Positions 36,313 to 45,328 of a stretch of 64,000 nt of DNA are shown here, piece after piece. The translations under genes were made by a program, and so were the position numbers. The stretch is taken from NCBI GenBank assembly GCA_022828105.1, contig JAJEJC010000010.1, positions 1 to 64,000 on the forward strand, given 5' to 3'. Position 1 is the stretch's first letter, and each line of letters begins with the position of its first letter. This stretch comes from Dehalococcoidia bacterium (GTDB lineage: Bacteria; Chloroflexota; Dehalococcoidia; Bin125). The notes below the pieces were generated by a model. The model was not told where the DNA came from, searched no databases, and was given only the letters and a program-made list of their open reading frames with translations.

Positions 36313-36333
36313 TTAGTGTCAGTGTGACACTAT
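36313..36333. promoter_or_regulatory. NrtR-type operator before nadA
   Basis: A perfect inverted repeat, TAGTGTCA-gtg-TGACACTA, spaced by three bases and extended by imperfect T/A flanks to 21 bases. It contains the GT-N7-AC core known for NrtR operators. It lies 20 bases upstream of the nadA start and between nadA and the nrtR gene, which encodes the matching regulator. Expected effect: repression of nadABC when ADP-ribose/NAD status is high. Confidence 0.82.
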
Positions 36334-36436
36334 CAATCTTGATCAGTGTTGCAAATCCGCAGGGGGGTTGTCAAGAGACGGTAAATCAGATCGTGGATCA
36401 AACGGCACTCGACATAAGAGAACCGTCGCCGAGCGT

Positions 36437-37111
36437 TCAGCTTCGATTGGCGAAGCGATACAACCGCGCTGGACGATGCCGGCCGTCGCTGCGCAACTCC
36501 GATGTCGCCGCGATGAAGTCGGTCGCCAGCAGTCGCCGGCGGAAGTTGCGTTTGTCCAGCGTCCGGCCCAGGATCGCCTCGTACACCTCTTGCAGCTCGC
36601 GCATCGTGAACGTCGTCGGCAACAGCGAGTAGGCCGCGTCGGTGTACTGCAGCTTGCCGATCAGCCGCGTGCGCGCCACGTCGATCACCAGCTCGTTGTC
36701 GAACGCGAGCGGCGGAATCTCAGCCAGGCTCCACCACTCGGGACGCCAGGCCGTGCGCTGTGCGAGCCGCACGCGGGCCGGATCGACGAGCGCGAACCAG
36801 GCGACGCCCACGCTGCCTTCGTGCGGCGAGGCGTCCAGATCGCCGAACGTGTAGAGCTGTTCGAGGAAGACGTCGGTCACGCCCGTTTCCTCGGCCAGCT
36901 TGCGAACCGCGGCCTGTTCGAGCGACTCGCCGTGTTGCAGCGCCCCGCCCGGAATCGCCCACCGGCCTTCGGCCGGAGCGGCCGATCGTTCGATCAACAG
37001 CACCTGCAGCGCGCCCTCGACGACGGTGAAGATCACGACCAGCACCGCGACCGCCGGCCGGCGCGGTTGCGCCTGGCCGCTGCTTGAGGGCTGAGTCGTT
37101 GGAGTCGTCAT
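36437..37111 (-). CDS. nrtR: NrtR, Nudix-related transcriptional regulator of NAD metabolism
   Basis: 224 residues. N-terminal Nudix domain (about 20-145) with box GGALQHGESLEQAAVRKLAEETGV at 56-78, in which the catalytic REx pair reads RK, consistent with an effector-binding rather than hydrolytic Nudix domain. C-terminal winged helix (about 150-224: LLPTTFTMRELQEVYEAILG, DKRNFRRRLLATDFI), the hallmark of NrtR. ADP-ribose is the known effector. It lies just upstream of the nadABC operator on the same strand; a longer upstream start would overlap miaB, so MTTPTT was chosen. Confidence 0.92.
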   Translation of the reverse strand: MTTPTTQPSSSGQAQPRRPAVAVLVVIFTVVEGALQVLLIERSAAPAEGRWAIPGGALQHGESLEQAAVRKLAEETGVTDVFLEQLYTFGDLDASPHEGSVGVAWFALVDPARVRLAQRTAWRPEWWSLAEIPPLAFDNELVIDVARTRLIGKLQYTDAAYSLLPTTFTMRELQEVYEAILGRTLDKRNFRRRLLATDFIAATSELRSDGRHRPARLYRFANRS

Positions 37112-37127
37112 CTCATCGTCGTCGCGG

Positions 37128-38480
37128 TCAGACGGGCTGACCCTGCAGGCTCCACGGTCCGACACGCGTTACCGTCACGCTCAGCATGTCGCCGGGAGCG
37201 TAGGCGCCGGCCGCGGCGTCGAAGTGGACCAGCTTCATCGTTCTCGTGCGTCCAGTGTGGCGCTCCAGACCCTCATGCTCGGAGGGCCTGGTCGATTCCA
37301 GCAGCACTTCGACATCATTGAGCAGATAGCGATTGTTGATCCGGAACGAGATCTCCCGCTGCAAGTCTTCGATTCGGTGCAGCCGCTCCATCTTCAGTTC
37401 GTGGGGCACATCGTCGGGCTGGTTGCGCTGGGCGTACGTCCCGGTTCGCGGACTGTAGGCCGCCACGTGCACCTTGTCGAATCGCAACTCCTCGAGCAGG
37501 TCGTAGGTCTCCTGGAAGTCAGCGTCCGACTCTGCCGGAAAGCCCACGATTACATCGGTTGAGATGCTCACCTCCGGCCAGAGCGAACGCACCTTCTCGA
37601 CCCGATCGCGGAATTGCGCAACGCTGTAGCCGCGGCGCATGTTGGTCAGCACATTGTCCGAGCCTGCCTGAACGGGCAGCGAGAACGCTTCGCAGACCTT
37701 GGGCAGTTCCGCCATTCCTTCCAGGATGCGGTCGGTCATGTCGGGCGGATAGCTGGTCAGTTGCCGGATCCTGCGCAGATTCGGCAAGTCGTGGATTGCG
37801 CGCATCAGGTCTGAGAGATCCGCACGCTCGGTCTCCGGATCGACCGGCGGCTGATCCTTGCCGTAGGCCTCGACCGTCTGCCCCAGGAGCGTGACTTCGC
37901 GCACGCCGCGCAGCGTGTGCGCCTCAATCTCGCGCGTAATCTCATCGATCGGCCGCGAGCGCTCCCGTCCCCGCCGCAGCGGCACGATGCAGTAGGTGCA
38001 GAACTTGTCGCAGCCTTCGATCACCGGCACGAACGCGGTCGGCCGCGTCTCATCCGGAAACACCTCATTCCACTGGGTCGGCCAGAACTCGCCGCCGTCG
38101 TCCTCCGCTTCAGGGATGCCTGGCAAGTCGAGCAGTCCGACGACCTGGTCGAAGCGTTGCGGCTGGGCCCAGGTGTCGACGAAGTCGAAGCGCCGCGTGA
38201 TCGGATCGTCGCCGCGAGCCGTGTGCGGTCCGACCATGCAGCCCATGACGGCGATCTTCAGATCGGGATTCGTTCGCTTGAGATGCTTGAGCGATCCGAG
38301 CTTGGCTTGCGCCTTGTCCTCGGCGTGCTGGCGCACCGCGCAGGTGTTGAGCACGATCAGGTCGGCGTCGCGCGCCTGGTCAGTCGGCTCCATGCCCAGC
38401 CGCCGCAGACCGGCGGCCAGCTTGGCCGAGTCGGCCGTGTTGACCTGGCAACCGACGGTCCAGATGTGGTACTGCGACAT
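37128..38480 (-). CDS. miaB: tRNA-2-methylthio-N6-dimethylallyladenosine synthase
   Basis: 450 residues. Three parts: N-terminal UPF0004 domain with Cys11, Cys47 and Cys81 for the auxiliary 4Fe-4S cluster; radical SAM domain with CDKFCTYC (Cys157, Cys161, Cys164); C-terminal TRAM domain (about 385-445). Methylthiolates position 37 of tRNAs reading U-initial codons. The motif usually written LGQNVNSYG is LGQTVEAYG here, but IVPLRRGRERSR and LPVQAGSDNVL are of MiaB type; another MTTase specificity cannot be excluded. Confidence 0.92.
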   Translation of the reverse strand: MSQYHIWTVGCQVNTADSAKLAAGLRRLGMEPTDQARDADLIVLNTCAVRQHAEDKAQAKLGSLKHLKRTNPDLKIAVMGCMVGPHTARGDDPITRRFDFVDTWAQPQRFDQVVGLLDLPGIPEAEDDGGEFWPTQWNEVFPDETRPTAFVPVIEGCDKFCTYCIVPLRRGRERSRPIDEITREIEAHTLRGVREVTLLGQTVEAYGKDQPPVDPETERADLSDLMRAIHDLPNLRRIRQLTSYPPDMTDRILEGMAELPKVCEAFSLPVQAGSDNVLTNMRRGYSVAQFRDRVEKVRSLWPEVSISTDVIVGFPAESDADFQETYDLLEELRFDKVHVAAYSPRTGTYAQRNQPDDVPHELKMERLHRIEDLQREISFRINNRYLLNDVEVLLESTRPSEHEGLERHTGRTRTMKLVHFDAAAGAYAPGDMLSVTVTRVGPWSLQGQPV

Positions 38481-38554
38481 TGCTCGTTCCTGAAAGCTCC
38501 CACTCGGCATTCGGTAACTCCCGGCGCACATCGGGGGGAGAAGGGAGGGCAGCG

Positions 38555-38644
38555 TGGCGGAGGGTGAGGGATTCGAACCCTCGACGGAGTTTCCCCCGAA
38601 CCCGCTTAGCAGGCGGGCGCACTAGGCCACTATGCGAACCCTCC
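38555..38644 (-). tRNA. tRNA-Ser (anticodon GCU)
   Basis: Minus-strand cloverleaf of 87 nt plus encoded CCA. Acceptor stem GGAGGGT pairs with ACCCTCC; the anticodon loop CTGCTAA gives anticodon GCU for AGC/AGU; a long variable arm (GTTCGGGGGAAACTCCGTC region) and T-arm GAGGGTTCGAATCCCTC follow. Discriminator G and CCA are encoded at 38558-38555. It lies between miaB and a divergent hydrolase gene. Confidence 0.97.
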
Positions 38645-38745
38645 GGATTCAGATTAGCAGCGCAGGCGACATATCCTGCGCTGAGCAGCGCATGGTGTCG
38701 GGACAATGAGGCCACACTTTGGGCAACAAGATAGGCGGATTGGCG

Positions 38746-39720
38746 ATGCGAGAACGGCTCACTCGGGTCCTGGAGTCGGTGCGCGCCCAGGCGAGCCCGA
38801 CAGCGATGCTCGCCAGTCGATGGACGCCGTTCCTGGGCGCATTCGTTGCCCTGGCGGCGGGCCTGGCGCTCGCCGTCGCGCTCTCGCTGGCGACCAGCGT
38901 CGACTCCGAAGAAGCGTTCGTGCTGCAGTCGTCCGACGGGGCGCGATTCGTCGCCGAAGTCAACGGCGACGGCGACGTCTGGGTGCTGCTCGGCCACATG
39001 TATCCGACCAAGAACACCAAGCCCACGCATCGGGGCATCTGGGACCAGTTTGCCGAACGCCTGGTTGTCGAGGGCTACCGCGTGCTGCGCTGGGACTTCC
39101 GCTGTCACGGCGAGTCGCCCTGTGTCTACAGCGACCGGCCAATCGAAGACGTTCCCGACATCTACCGCGAGTGGGAAGCGGCGATCGACTATGCCATCGA
39201 TCAGGGCGCCGCGACCCTGTACGGCATCGGCGTCAGCATGGGCGGGACGAGCCTGATGCAAGTTGCCGCCTATCGCGACGAGTTCAGCGCAGTCAGCGCC
39301 ATCTCCAGCCCCAACCAGTTTCCCAACAAGCCGCCCAAGGACTCCGACCGCGCGACCGATGAGGGCTTCGACAAGATCGAGGGACTGAGCACCGTTGGCG
39401 AGATCCAGGCGCCCAAGCTGTTCATCGCCGGCGCTCGAAACCAGTGCGCCTACTGGCAGTCCAACCGCTACTTCCGCGCCGCCGGCGAGCCGGTCCGATT
39501 TGTGATCTACGAGACCGACCTGCACGGCACGGAGATCCTCGACGATGCGGAGATTGGGCCGGACGCGGTCGGCGAGGTACTGGCTTTCCTCGCCGATCCG
39601 AACGGCATCCTGGGCAAGGAAAAGCGCAACCTGGCTCCCGACGCCGACCCCGACGAAGAGTGTTGGCCGCCGGAGGACAACGAAGACGACGTAGACGAGG
39701 ACGACTCAACCCGGGATTGA
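38746..39720 (+). CDS. Membrane-anchored alpha/beta hydrolase
   Basis: 324 residues. One N-terminal membrane helix (about 27-50, PFLGAFVALAAGLALAVAL), then an alpha/beta-hydrolase domain outside the membrane: VLLGHMYPTKNTK oxyanion strand, WDFRCHGES, nucleophile motif GIGVSMGG and a late LHGTEIL His. A strongly acidic C-terminal tail (DNEDDVDEDDS). Substrate unknown. A TTG nine codons upstream is a weaker alternative start. Confidence 0.8.
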   Translation: MRERLTRVLESVRAQASPTAMLASRWTPFLGAFVALAAGLALAVALSLATSVDSEEAFVLQSSDGARFVAEVNGDGDVWVLLGHMYPTKNTKPTHRGIWDQFAERLVVEGYRVLRWDFRCHGESPCVYSDRPIEDVPDIYREWEAAIDYAIDQGAATLYGIGVSMGGTSLMQVAAYRDEFSAVSAISSPNQFPNKPPKDSDRATDEGFDKIEGLSTVGEIQAPKLFIAGARNQCAYWQSNRYFRAAGEPVRFVIYETDLHGTEILDDAEIGPDAVGEVLAFLADPNGILGKEKRNLAPDADPDEECWPPEDNEDDVDEDDSTRD

Positions 39721-39768
39721 CGCTCCCGGTCGACCGTCAGGCCGACTCACCTGGTCTGGTTTGAGAAC

Positions 39769-39972
39769 TCAAGACTTCGCGCGCTTGCGGAGCAGTCGCT
39801 GCGTGACCGGCACCAGCACAATCACCGAGACCGCGCCGACAACGATCCCCACGACCACATCGACCGTCAGGCTGAGGATGACCATCAAGGCAATGCCGAC
39901 CAGCGGCGCGATCAGCCCGGCCAGTGTCGCAATCTGACCCTGCTGCCTTGGACTGAGCGGACCTTCGGACAT
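39769..39972 (-). CDS. Small two-helix membrane protein
   Basis: 67 residues with two hydrophobic helices (about 15-37 and 39-57) and a basic C-terminus (RLLRKRAKS). No family recognised. Its start lies three bases after the sucD stop on the same strand, so it is probably translated from the sucCD message. Confidence 0.6.
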   Translation of the reverse strand: MSEGPLSPRQQGQIATLAGLIAPLVGIALMVILSLTVDVVVGIVVGAVSVIVLVPVTQRLLRKRAKS

Positions 39973-39975
39973 CGC

Positions 39976-40902
39976 CTACGCCTGCTCGACCGCACCAGGC
40001 GGCTGGTACTTGCCCGCTTCCTCCAGCACCCGGCGCATCGTCGAGCCAATCTCGGCGGGGCTGCGCGAGATCACCGCGCCCGCCTCTTCCAGCGCCTTGA
40101 TTTTCGCTTCGGCGGTACCCGCCTCGCCCTCGATAATCGCGCCCGCGTGACCCATCCGACGTCCTGGCGGCGCGGTCGCGCCCGCGATGAACGCGACGAC
40201 CGGCTTGGTCATGCTGCGCTTGATGTAGGCCGCCGCCGCCTGCTCGGCCAGTCCGCCGATCTCGCCGATCAGCACCACCGCGTCCGTGTCCGGGTCGCTT
40301 TGGAAGCGGCGCAAGATCGCCTGTTGCTGTTCGCCGATGATCGGATCGCCGCCCACCCCAACGCAGGTCGACTGACCGATGCCCGCGCGTGTCAGCTGGT
40401 CGACCGCCTCATACACCAGCGTGCCCGAGCGCGAGACCACACCCACATTGCCGGGCATGAACACGTCGGGCGGATGGATTCCCACCCTGCACTGCGAGGC
40501 CGGCTGGATGATGCCCGGGCAGTTCGGACCGATCAAGCGGCTCTTCGAGCCCTCCAGCGCCGTCCGCACGCGGATCATGTCGTGGACCGGGACGCCCTCG
40601 GTGATGCACACGATCAGCGGTACCTCGGCGGCGATGTTCTCCAGGATCGCGTCGGCGGCGCCCGGCGCGGGCACGTAGATGATGCTGCAGTTCGCGCGCG
40701 TCTTCGAGACCGCCTCGACGACGGTCGGATAGACCGGAAACTCGTGCGAGCCGTGATTGAATGTGTCGCCGCCGCGGAATCCCGGATGCACGCCGGCAAC
40801 CACAGTGGTGCCGTAATCAAGCGAGCGACGGATCTGGTTCTGACCCTCGTTGCCGAGGCCCTGGATCAGCAGCCGCGTGCGGTTGTTGAGGAGGATGCTC
40901 AT
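39976..40902 (-). CDS. sucD: Succinate-CoA ligase, alpha subunit
   Basis: 308 residues. CoA-binding N-terminal domain and the ligase domain with the phosphohistidine loop GRRMGHAGAII (His). Also seen: ITEGVPVHDM, LIGPNCPGII and SRSGTLVYEAV. With SucC it interconverts succinyl-CoA and succinate with nucleotide triphosphate formation in the TCA cycle. 22 bases downstream of sucC. Confidence 0.97.
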   Translation of the reverse strand: MSILLNNRTRLLIQGLGNEGQNQIRRSLDYGTTVVAGVHPGFRGGDTFNHGSHEFPVYPTVVEAVSKTRANCSIIYVPAPGAADAILENIAAEVPLIVCITEGVPVHDMIRVRTALEGSKSRLIGPNCPGIIQPASQCRVGIHPPDVFMPGNVGVVSRSGTLVYEAVDQLTRAGIGQSTCVGVGGDPIIGEQQQAILRRFQSDPDTDAVVLIGEIGGLAEQAAAAYIKRSMTKPVVAFIAGATAPPGRRMGHAGAIIEGEAGTAEAKIKALEEAGAVISRSPAEIGSTMRRVLEEAGKYQPPGAVEQA

Positions 40903-40924
40903 GCGTCGGTTCCTTACACCAATA

Positions 40925-42214
40925 TCAGCCGTCGGAGCGTGACCGGCGGCGACCCGACTGGGCCGCTTCGACCGCCAGCGCGGCCGCGTCGCCAAGTTCA
41001 TCGGCGGTCTGCACGGCAATGCCCGAGTCGTGCAGCACGCGTCGGCCTTCTTCGACGTTGGATCCATTCAGTCGGACGACGAGCGGCTGCGTGATCTTCA
41101 GCTCGTTGACCGCGTCGACGACGCCCTCGGCAACAATGTCGACGCGCGCCAGCCCGCCGAAGATGTTGATGAAGATCGTCTTCACGTCGGGGTCGTTGAC
41201 AATGATTCGCAGGGCTTCGACGACGCGGTCCTTGCGGTTGACCGTGCCGATGTCGAGGAAGTTGGCCGGCTCGCCGCCGTGCAGCATCAGCGTGTCCATC
41301 GTCGCCATCGCCAGTCCCGCGCCGTTGACGACACAGCCGATGTTGCCGTCCAGCTTGATGTAGGAGCCGATGTTGGCTTCCTCCGCCTCGATCTCAACCG
41401 GGTTCTCCTGCGATCGGTCGCGCCATTCCTCGTAGCCGCCGTGGCGGAAGGCGGCGTTGTCGTCGACGCCCACTTTGCCGTCGATCGCCAGCACGGTTCC
41501 CTCAGAAGTAAGCACGAACGGGTTGACCTCGACCAGCGAGGCGTCCATGTCGATGAACACGCGGTAGAGATTGGCGAACATGTCGCCTGCCGCCCGGATT
41601 GCCGAGGTCGGAATCCCAAGCCGGCTCGCCAGCGAACGGCCGCGGAAGGCGGGGAAACCCTCGACCGGATCGACCGGCACCCGCAGCACGGCGCGCGGGT
41701 TCGTGCGGTTGACCTCTTCAATCGACTGGCCGCCCTCGGCCGAGGCGATGATCAACGGCTGGCCGTTGGCGCCGTCAACCTGCACGGAGAAGTAGTACTC
41801 GTGCGCAATCGACGATTGCTGCTCGATCAACACGGCCGAGATCGGAACGCCGTCCGCTCCGGTCTGGACGCTGACCAGGCGGCTGTCCTTGTCCATCATC
41901 GGCCGGAATTCCTTGAGCGCCTCTTCGACGCCGCTCGCCAGCCGCACGCCGCCGCGGCGGCGTCCGACAATCTGGCCTTCGCTCTTCTCGGGATCGGCGA
42001 TCAACTCGGCGTAGACGCGGCCGGCGCGATCACGCTTGACCACGCGGCCCTTGCCGCGTCCGCCGGCGTGGACCTGCGCTTTGACCACTACGTCGGGGCC
42101 AATCTCCTTGAGCAGATCGCGCGCTTCACGCTCGTCGGTCACCGGACCTCCGTCGGGCACGGGCACGCCGTGCGCCTTGAAGATCTGCTTGGCCTGATAC
42201 TCGTGGATATTCAT
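40925..42214 (-). CDS. sucC: Succinate-CoA ligase, beta subunit
   Basis: 429 residues, slightly longer than the E. coli protein. ATP-grasp N-terminal half: MNIHEYQAKQIFKAHGVPVP, VVKAQVHAGGRGKGRVVK, then VEVNPFVLTSEGTVLAIDGKV and the GxGxAMxTMD loop NGAGLAMATMD, and C-terminal INIFGGLARVDIVAEGV. The last 20 residues are Arg/Ser-rich and unusual. Confidence 0.97.
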   Translation of the reverse strand: MNIHEYQAKQIFKAHGVPVPDGGPVTDEREARDLLKEIGPDVVVKAQVHAGGRGKGRVVKRDRAGRVYAELIADPEKSEGQIVGRRRGGVRLASGVEEALKEFRPMMDKDSRLVSVQTGADGVPISAVLIEQQSSIAHEYYFSVQVDGANGQPLIIASAEGGQSIEEVNRTNPRAVLRVPVDPVEGFPAFRGRSLASRLGIPTSAIRAAGDMFANLYRVFIDMDASLVEVNPFVLTSEGTVLAIDGKVGVDDNAAFRHGGYEEWRDRSQENPVEIEAEEANIGSYIKLDGNIGCVVNGAGLAMATMDTLMLHGGEPANFLDIGTVNRKDRVVEALRIIVNDPDVKTIFINIFGGLARVDIVAEGVVDAVNELKITQPLVVRLNGSNVEEGRRVLHDSGIAVQTADELGDAAALAVEAAQSGRRRSRSDG

Positions 42215-42306
42215 CGTCGCCCGCCAGCTGGTCGTGCCTGCATGAGTGCATTCCGGATACCGTCGATACCGAACATAGCTGCGCCCGAAACGTTGGGCAA
42301 TTGCTC

Positions 42307-43911
42307 ATGACACTGAACGACCTGCACGGTCACAGACTGCCGCGCCGTGAGCTGCTGAGGCGAATCGGAGTCGTCTTCGGTGGACTGAGTGCAACCGCAT
42401 TGGTTGGCTGCGGCGGCGAAGAACCGGACCAGCAAGTCCAGAATACCGCGCCGCAGCCGGACCCTCGACCAGAGCCGCAATCGCAACAGGCTCTGACCGC
42501 GCCCGACCAACAGGTGCAGCCGCACCAGAAAGTCGCCCCGCAACCTCAACCGGTCGCGGACGAAGAGTCACAGCCGCAGCAGGTTCAGCAGCCTCAGAGC
42601 CAGCCGCAACCTGCCCAGCCGCAACCTGCTCAGCCGGAACCGCGTCCCGAGCGGCGCCTGCTCGTTCCGGACCTGCCCGTCGGCGACTACGAACTACAGG
42701 ACCCCGCGTTCGACCCGGTCGCCGGAGCGCGAGTCGACTACGGAGTGATCGAAGGCGCGGGCTACCGGATCGAACTGCCCGAGCAGTGGAACGGCGAGCT
42801 CGTCCTCTGGGCGCATGGATTCCGCGGCCTCAACGACGAAGGCAGCGGCTACAGCAACCGGCTCAGCTTCGACGACATCCCGGCGCGCGACGTGACAATT
42901 GGGCAGGGGTACGGCTGGGCGACATCGACGTACCGCGCCAATGGCTACGTGCCCGGCCTGGGCGTCGACGATTTGCTGCGGGTCAAGGACCGCGTCGCGG
43001 AAGTCGCTCGACCGCCGAGCCGCACCTACATCGCCGGCGGATCGATGGGCGGCGCGACTGCGCAGCTCATGGCTCAGGAGTTCCCCGAGGAGATCGCGGC
43101 CGCCCTCGCCTTCTGCCCGGCCATGGGCAACGTCTGGGTCGTTGACTACCTCGTCGCCTGGCACGCGCTCGCGCATTACCTGATCGGCAGCGAACCGCAA
43201 CGGCTCGATGTGACTGGGATGATCGACTGGAGCTCCACGCTGGGCGTCGCCGACGACTCGGGACTCCATCTCAGCGCGCTCGGCGAGCAGTTTGCCGCGC
43301 TGATCGAGGACTTCAGCGGGGGCGAGCGCTGGGGATTCGAGGAGGGCCTGCGCCAGCAGTGGAACGTATCGTTCGCGCTCGGCGCGGTGCTTTGGCCGGA
43401 CATCGTCGACACGGGAACGCTCGCTCCGGGATCCGTGGTCGAGATCGCTGGGCAACAACCGCCCGCCGACACCCGCGACCACGTCTACTCGGCGGATTCC
43501 GCCGCCGGCATTGACCTGGAACGGCTCAACGCCGAGGTGATCCGGGTCGCCTCGGATCCCGTGCGCCGCCACGACCCCGGGATCGGACTGCCCAGCGGCG
43601 TTCTTACGGTCCCGCTGCTCACGATGACGACGACCGGCGACCTGTTCACGCCGATTCACCTGTCCCGCGACTATCAGAGACTGCTCGCCGAGACGGGTAA
43701 CGCTGCCAACCTCGTCGTCCAACCGGTCCGCCGGGCCGGACATTGCAACTTCTCCGAGCGGGAGTCACTCGGCGCGATCACCAGCATCGTCGCCTGGCTC
43801 GGCTTCGGCTTGGTGCCCCCCGGCGACGACCTGCAAGGCGACCTCAGCACGGTTGGCACTCGCTTCACGGACCCATTCGACGAGCACGATCCCCTGCGTC
43901 CCCTCCAATGA
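42307..43911 (+). CDS. Tat/lipoprotein-type secreted alpha/beta hydrolase with Pro/Gln linker
   Basis: 534 residues. The N-terminus carries twin arginine (LPRRELLRR) and a lipobox-like ATALVGCGG (Cys37 or so), so export by Tat and lipid anchoring are likely. A Pro/Gln-rich linker of about 80 residues contains QPQPAQ repeats. The catalytic domain has LWAHGFRG, nucleophile motif GGSMGG and a late GHCNFSE His, with lid helices between, as in secreted tannase/feruloyl-esterase-like or polyester-type hydrolases. Substrate unknown. Confidence 0.8.
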   Translation: MTLNDLHGHRLPRRELLRRIGVVFGGLSATALVGCGGEEPDQQVQNTAPQPDPRPEPQSQQALTAPDQQVQPHQKVAPQPQPVADEESQPQQVQQPQSQPQPAQPQPAQPEPRPERRLLVPDLPVGDYELQDPAFDPVAGARVDYGVIEGAGYRIELPEQWNGELVLWAHGFRGLNDEGSGYSNRLSFDDIPARDVTIGQGYGWATSTYRANGYVPGLGVDDLLRVKDRVAEVARPPSRTYIAGGSMGGATAQLMAQEFPEEIAAALAFCPAMGNVWVVDYLVAWHALAHYLIGSEPQRLDVTGMIDWSSTLGVADDSGLHLSALGEQFAALIEDFSGGERWGFEEGLRQQWNVSFALGAVLWPDIVDTGTLAPGSVVEIAGQQPPADTRDHVYSADSAAGIDLERLNAEVIRVASDPVRRHDPGIGLPSGVLTVPLLTMTTTGDLFTPIHLSRDYQRLLAETGNAANLVVQPVRRAGHCNFSERESLGAITSIVAWLGFGLVPPGDDLQGDLSTVGTRFTDPFDEHDPLRPLQ

Positions 43912-43919
43912 CGGGCTTT

Positions 43920-43965
43920 ACTCTCCCCCCGCATAGCGGGGGGAGATGCCGAAGGCACAGGGGGG
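43920..43965 (+). repeat. Interspersed palindromic repeat, copy 6
   Basis: Intergenic copy between the secreted hydrolase and the convergent selenoprotein-like gene. Second hairpin GCC-GAA-GGC. The final AGAG is ACAG here. Confidence 0.9.
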
Positions 43966-44002
43966 CAGCAAGAGCGACCACGAGGGACGCCCCAACCGGG
44001 AA

Positions 44003-45232
44003 CTATCGCGCGAAGCCGGCCGGGATCATCCCGATCACCAGGCCGGCGACTCGCCGATCCTCGCTCTCGCGCATCCGACCTACGATCTGTCGCAGCACCG
44101 TCCCCAGCAGGGTTTGGTTGAACAGCCAGTCGTTGAGGTCCGCATCGGTCGGATAGTTCGCGCCCGGCTGAGCCGTCACCGCCTCGTGATAGAAGGCGCG
44201 CAGGTCGTCCGAGGCGAACTTGAGCCTTACCGGCATCGGGTGATTCCAGTCAATCTCGCCGTCAGACGGCTCGGCGCCCGTGGCGAAGTCGGCCAGCAGC
44301 GCGGCCAGGTCTTCCACCTGTTGCAACGACGCACCGGAGATGCCGACCGTCGATCGCCCGCGCCGCTTGACCGACTCGGCGTGCCAGGGCGCGAGTTGGC
44401 GAATCTCTCCGATCAGCTGGTCGCGCAGCACCTCGGCCTCGTCGGCCGGCTCCGGCGGAGCCAGCGCGACCGCGCAGGCCCACGGGTCGTCGCCGGAGGT
44501 CGGCGCGTCGTGCGGGTAGTCGGCGAGCGTGGTTCCGGACGCCGATTCCAGCAGGTCTAGCGCCGTGCGCAGGACGTCGCGCTGGAAGTCGGGCTGATCG
44601 GGCGATCCCAACGGGCGTCCGAGCGGGAACGGCACGAACAACGAACGCGGCGGCTTCATGCCCTCGGCATGCTCACGGATCAGCGATACGCCGGTCGTCG
44701 CCACGCGGCCCTCACTGCCGCGTTCGATGTAGTGGCTGAGCGCGCACACGGCGCGCGTGCAGAACGGTCAAACCGGTGTCAGGAACGCCGCGTTGACTCC
44801 GTCTTCGGCCAGCAACCGGCCGATCTCCTCTCCCGTCTTCTCCAACCGCGTGGGATCGGGCTGCGCGCCCATGAACGAGTAGTGATAGCGGCTCACGCCC
44901 GCGATCACGCCCTGCTCGGCCAGCTCGCGCAGCCGTTCGAGCGGAAACACGGTGTTGATGTCCTGTTGGAATCCGGAGCGGTCGAAGTTGACCGACAGAT
45001 GCGACATGCGCAGGTCGGCGAAGTCGATCTCGCCCGGAATCAGCCGGTACTCGACCGATCCCGGATTGAACGGCCGGTCGTCGTGCGCGTGCATGCCGGC
45101 CGTCGTGACGATCGCCACCGTCGTTTCCGACAGCGGTCGCGGCGCAATCCACGGCTGCGGCTCAATCTCCGGCAATGGCAGACTGAGCAGGTTCTTGGCC
45201 ATGTCGGGGTGCATGTCGGACGTGCGGACCAT
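44003..45232 (-). CDS. GrdB-like (glycine/sarcosine/betaine reductase B family) probable selenoprotein
   Basis: 409 residues if the in-frame TGA at 44768-44770 is read as selenocysteine (residue 155). The frame continues without other interruption for 255 codons after it. The flanks fit the family: before it PFNPGSVEYRLIP, NTVFPLERLRELAEQGVI and YHYSFMG; around it FLTPV-U-PFCTR, i.e. a U-x-x-C redox motif where relatives have C-x-x-C or, in GrdB, U-G-T-C. After it come RSLFVPFPLGRPLG and further conserved helices. A hairpin starts 11 bases after the TGA (see SECIS entry). Members reduce C-N or related bonds or act as redox proteins; the substrate is unknown. A sequencing error (TGC to TGA) is the alternative. 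Confidence 0.75.
44740..44756 (-). promoter_or_regulatory. Candidate bacterial SECIS hairpin
   Basis: Read on the minus strand, GCGCGC-CGTGT-GCGCGC begins 11 bases after the TGA. It gives a perfect 6-bp stem with a five-base loop whose second base is G, about 19 bases from the TGA, within the range described for bacterial SECIS elements. A GC-rich genome makes chance hairpins common, so this is supportive, not proof. Confidence 0.5.
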
Positions 45233-45328
45233 GAGGAGGCTCCGAGTAGTGCTGGGCGGTGGACGCAGGATATCCCATCGGGGGGCGCTGATAGTCTGAC
45301 TGCATTGAGCAAGTTCAGGAGTGGGGCA

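Noticed and set aside
38527-38548. Possible ninth copy of the interspersed repeat
   Set aside because: Only a short G-run with GGGGGGAG remains; the second hairpin and closing segment are absent.
42430-42660. Possible DNA repeat array in the secreted hydrolase gene
   Set aside because: It is a Pro/Gln-rich protein linker with irregular codons, not a regular nucleotide repeat or CRISPR.
44003-45232. Two separate genes or a pseudogene split by a stop
   Set aside because: The stop is exactly at the family redox residue, the frame is continuous on both sides and a SECIS-like hairpin follows, so one selenoprotein gene is more likely.
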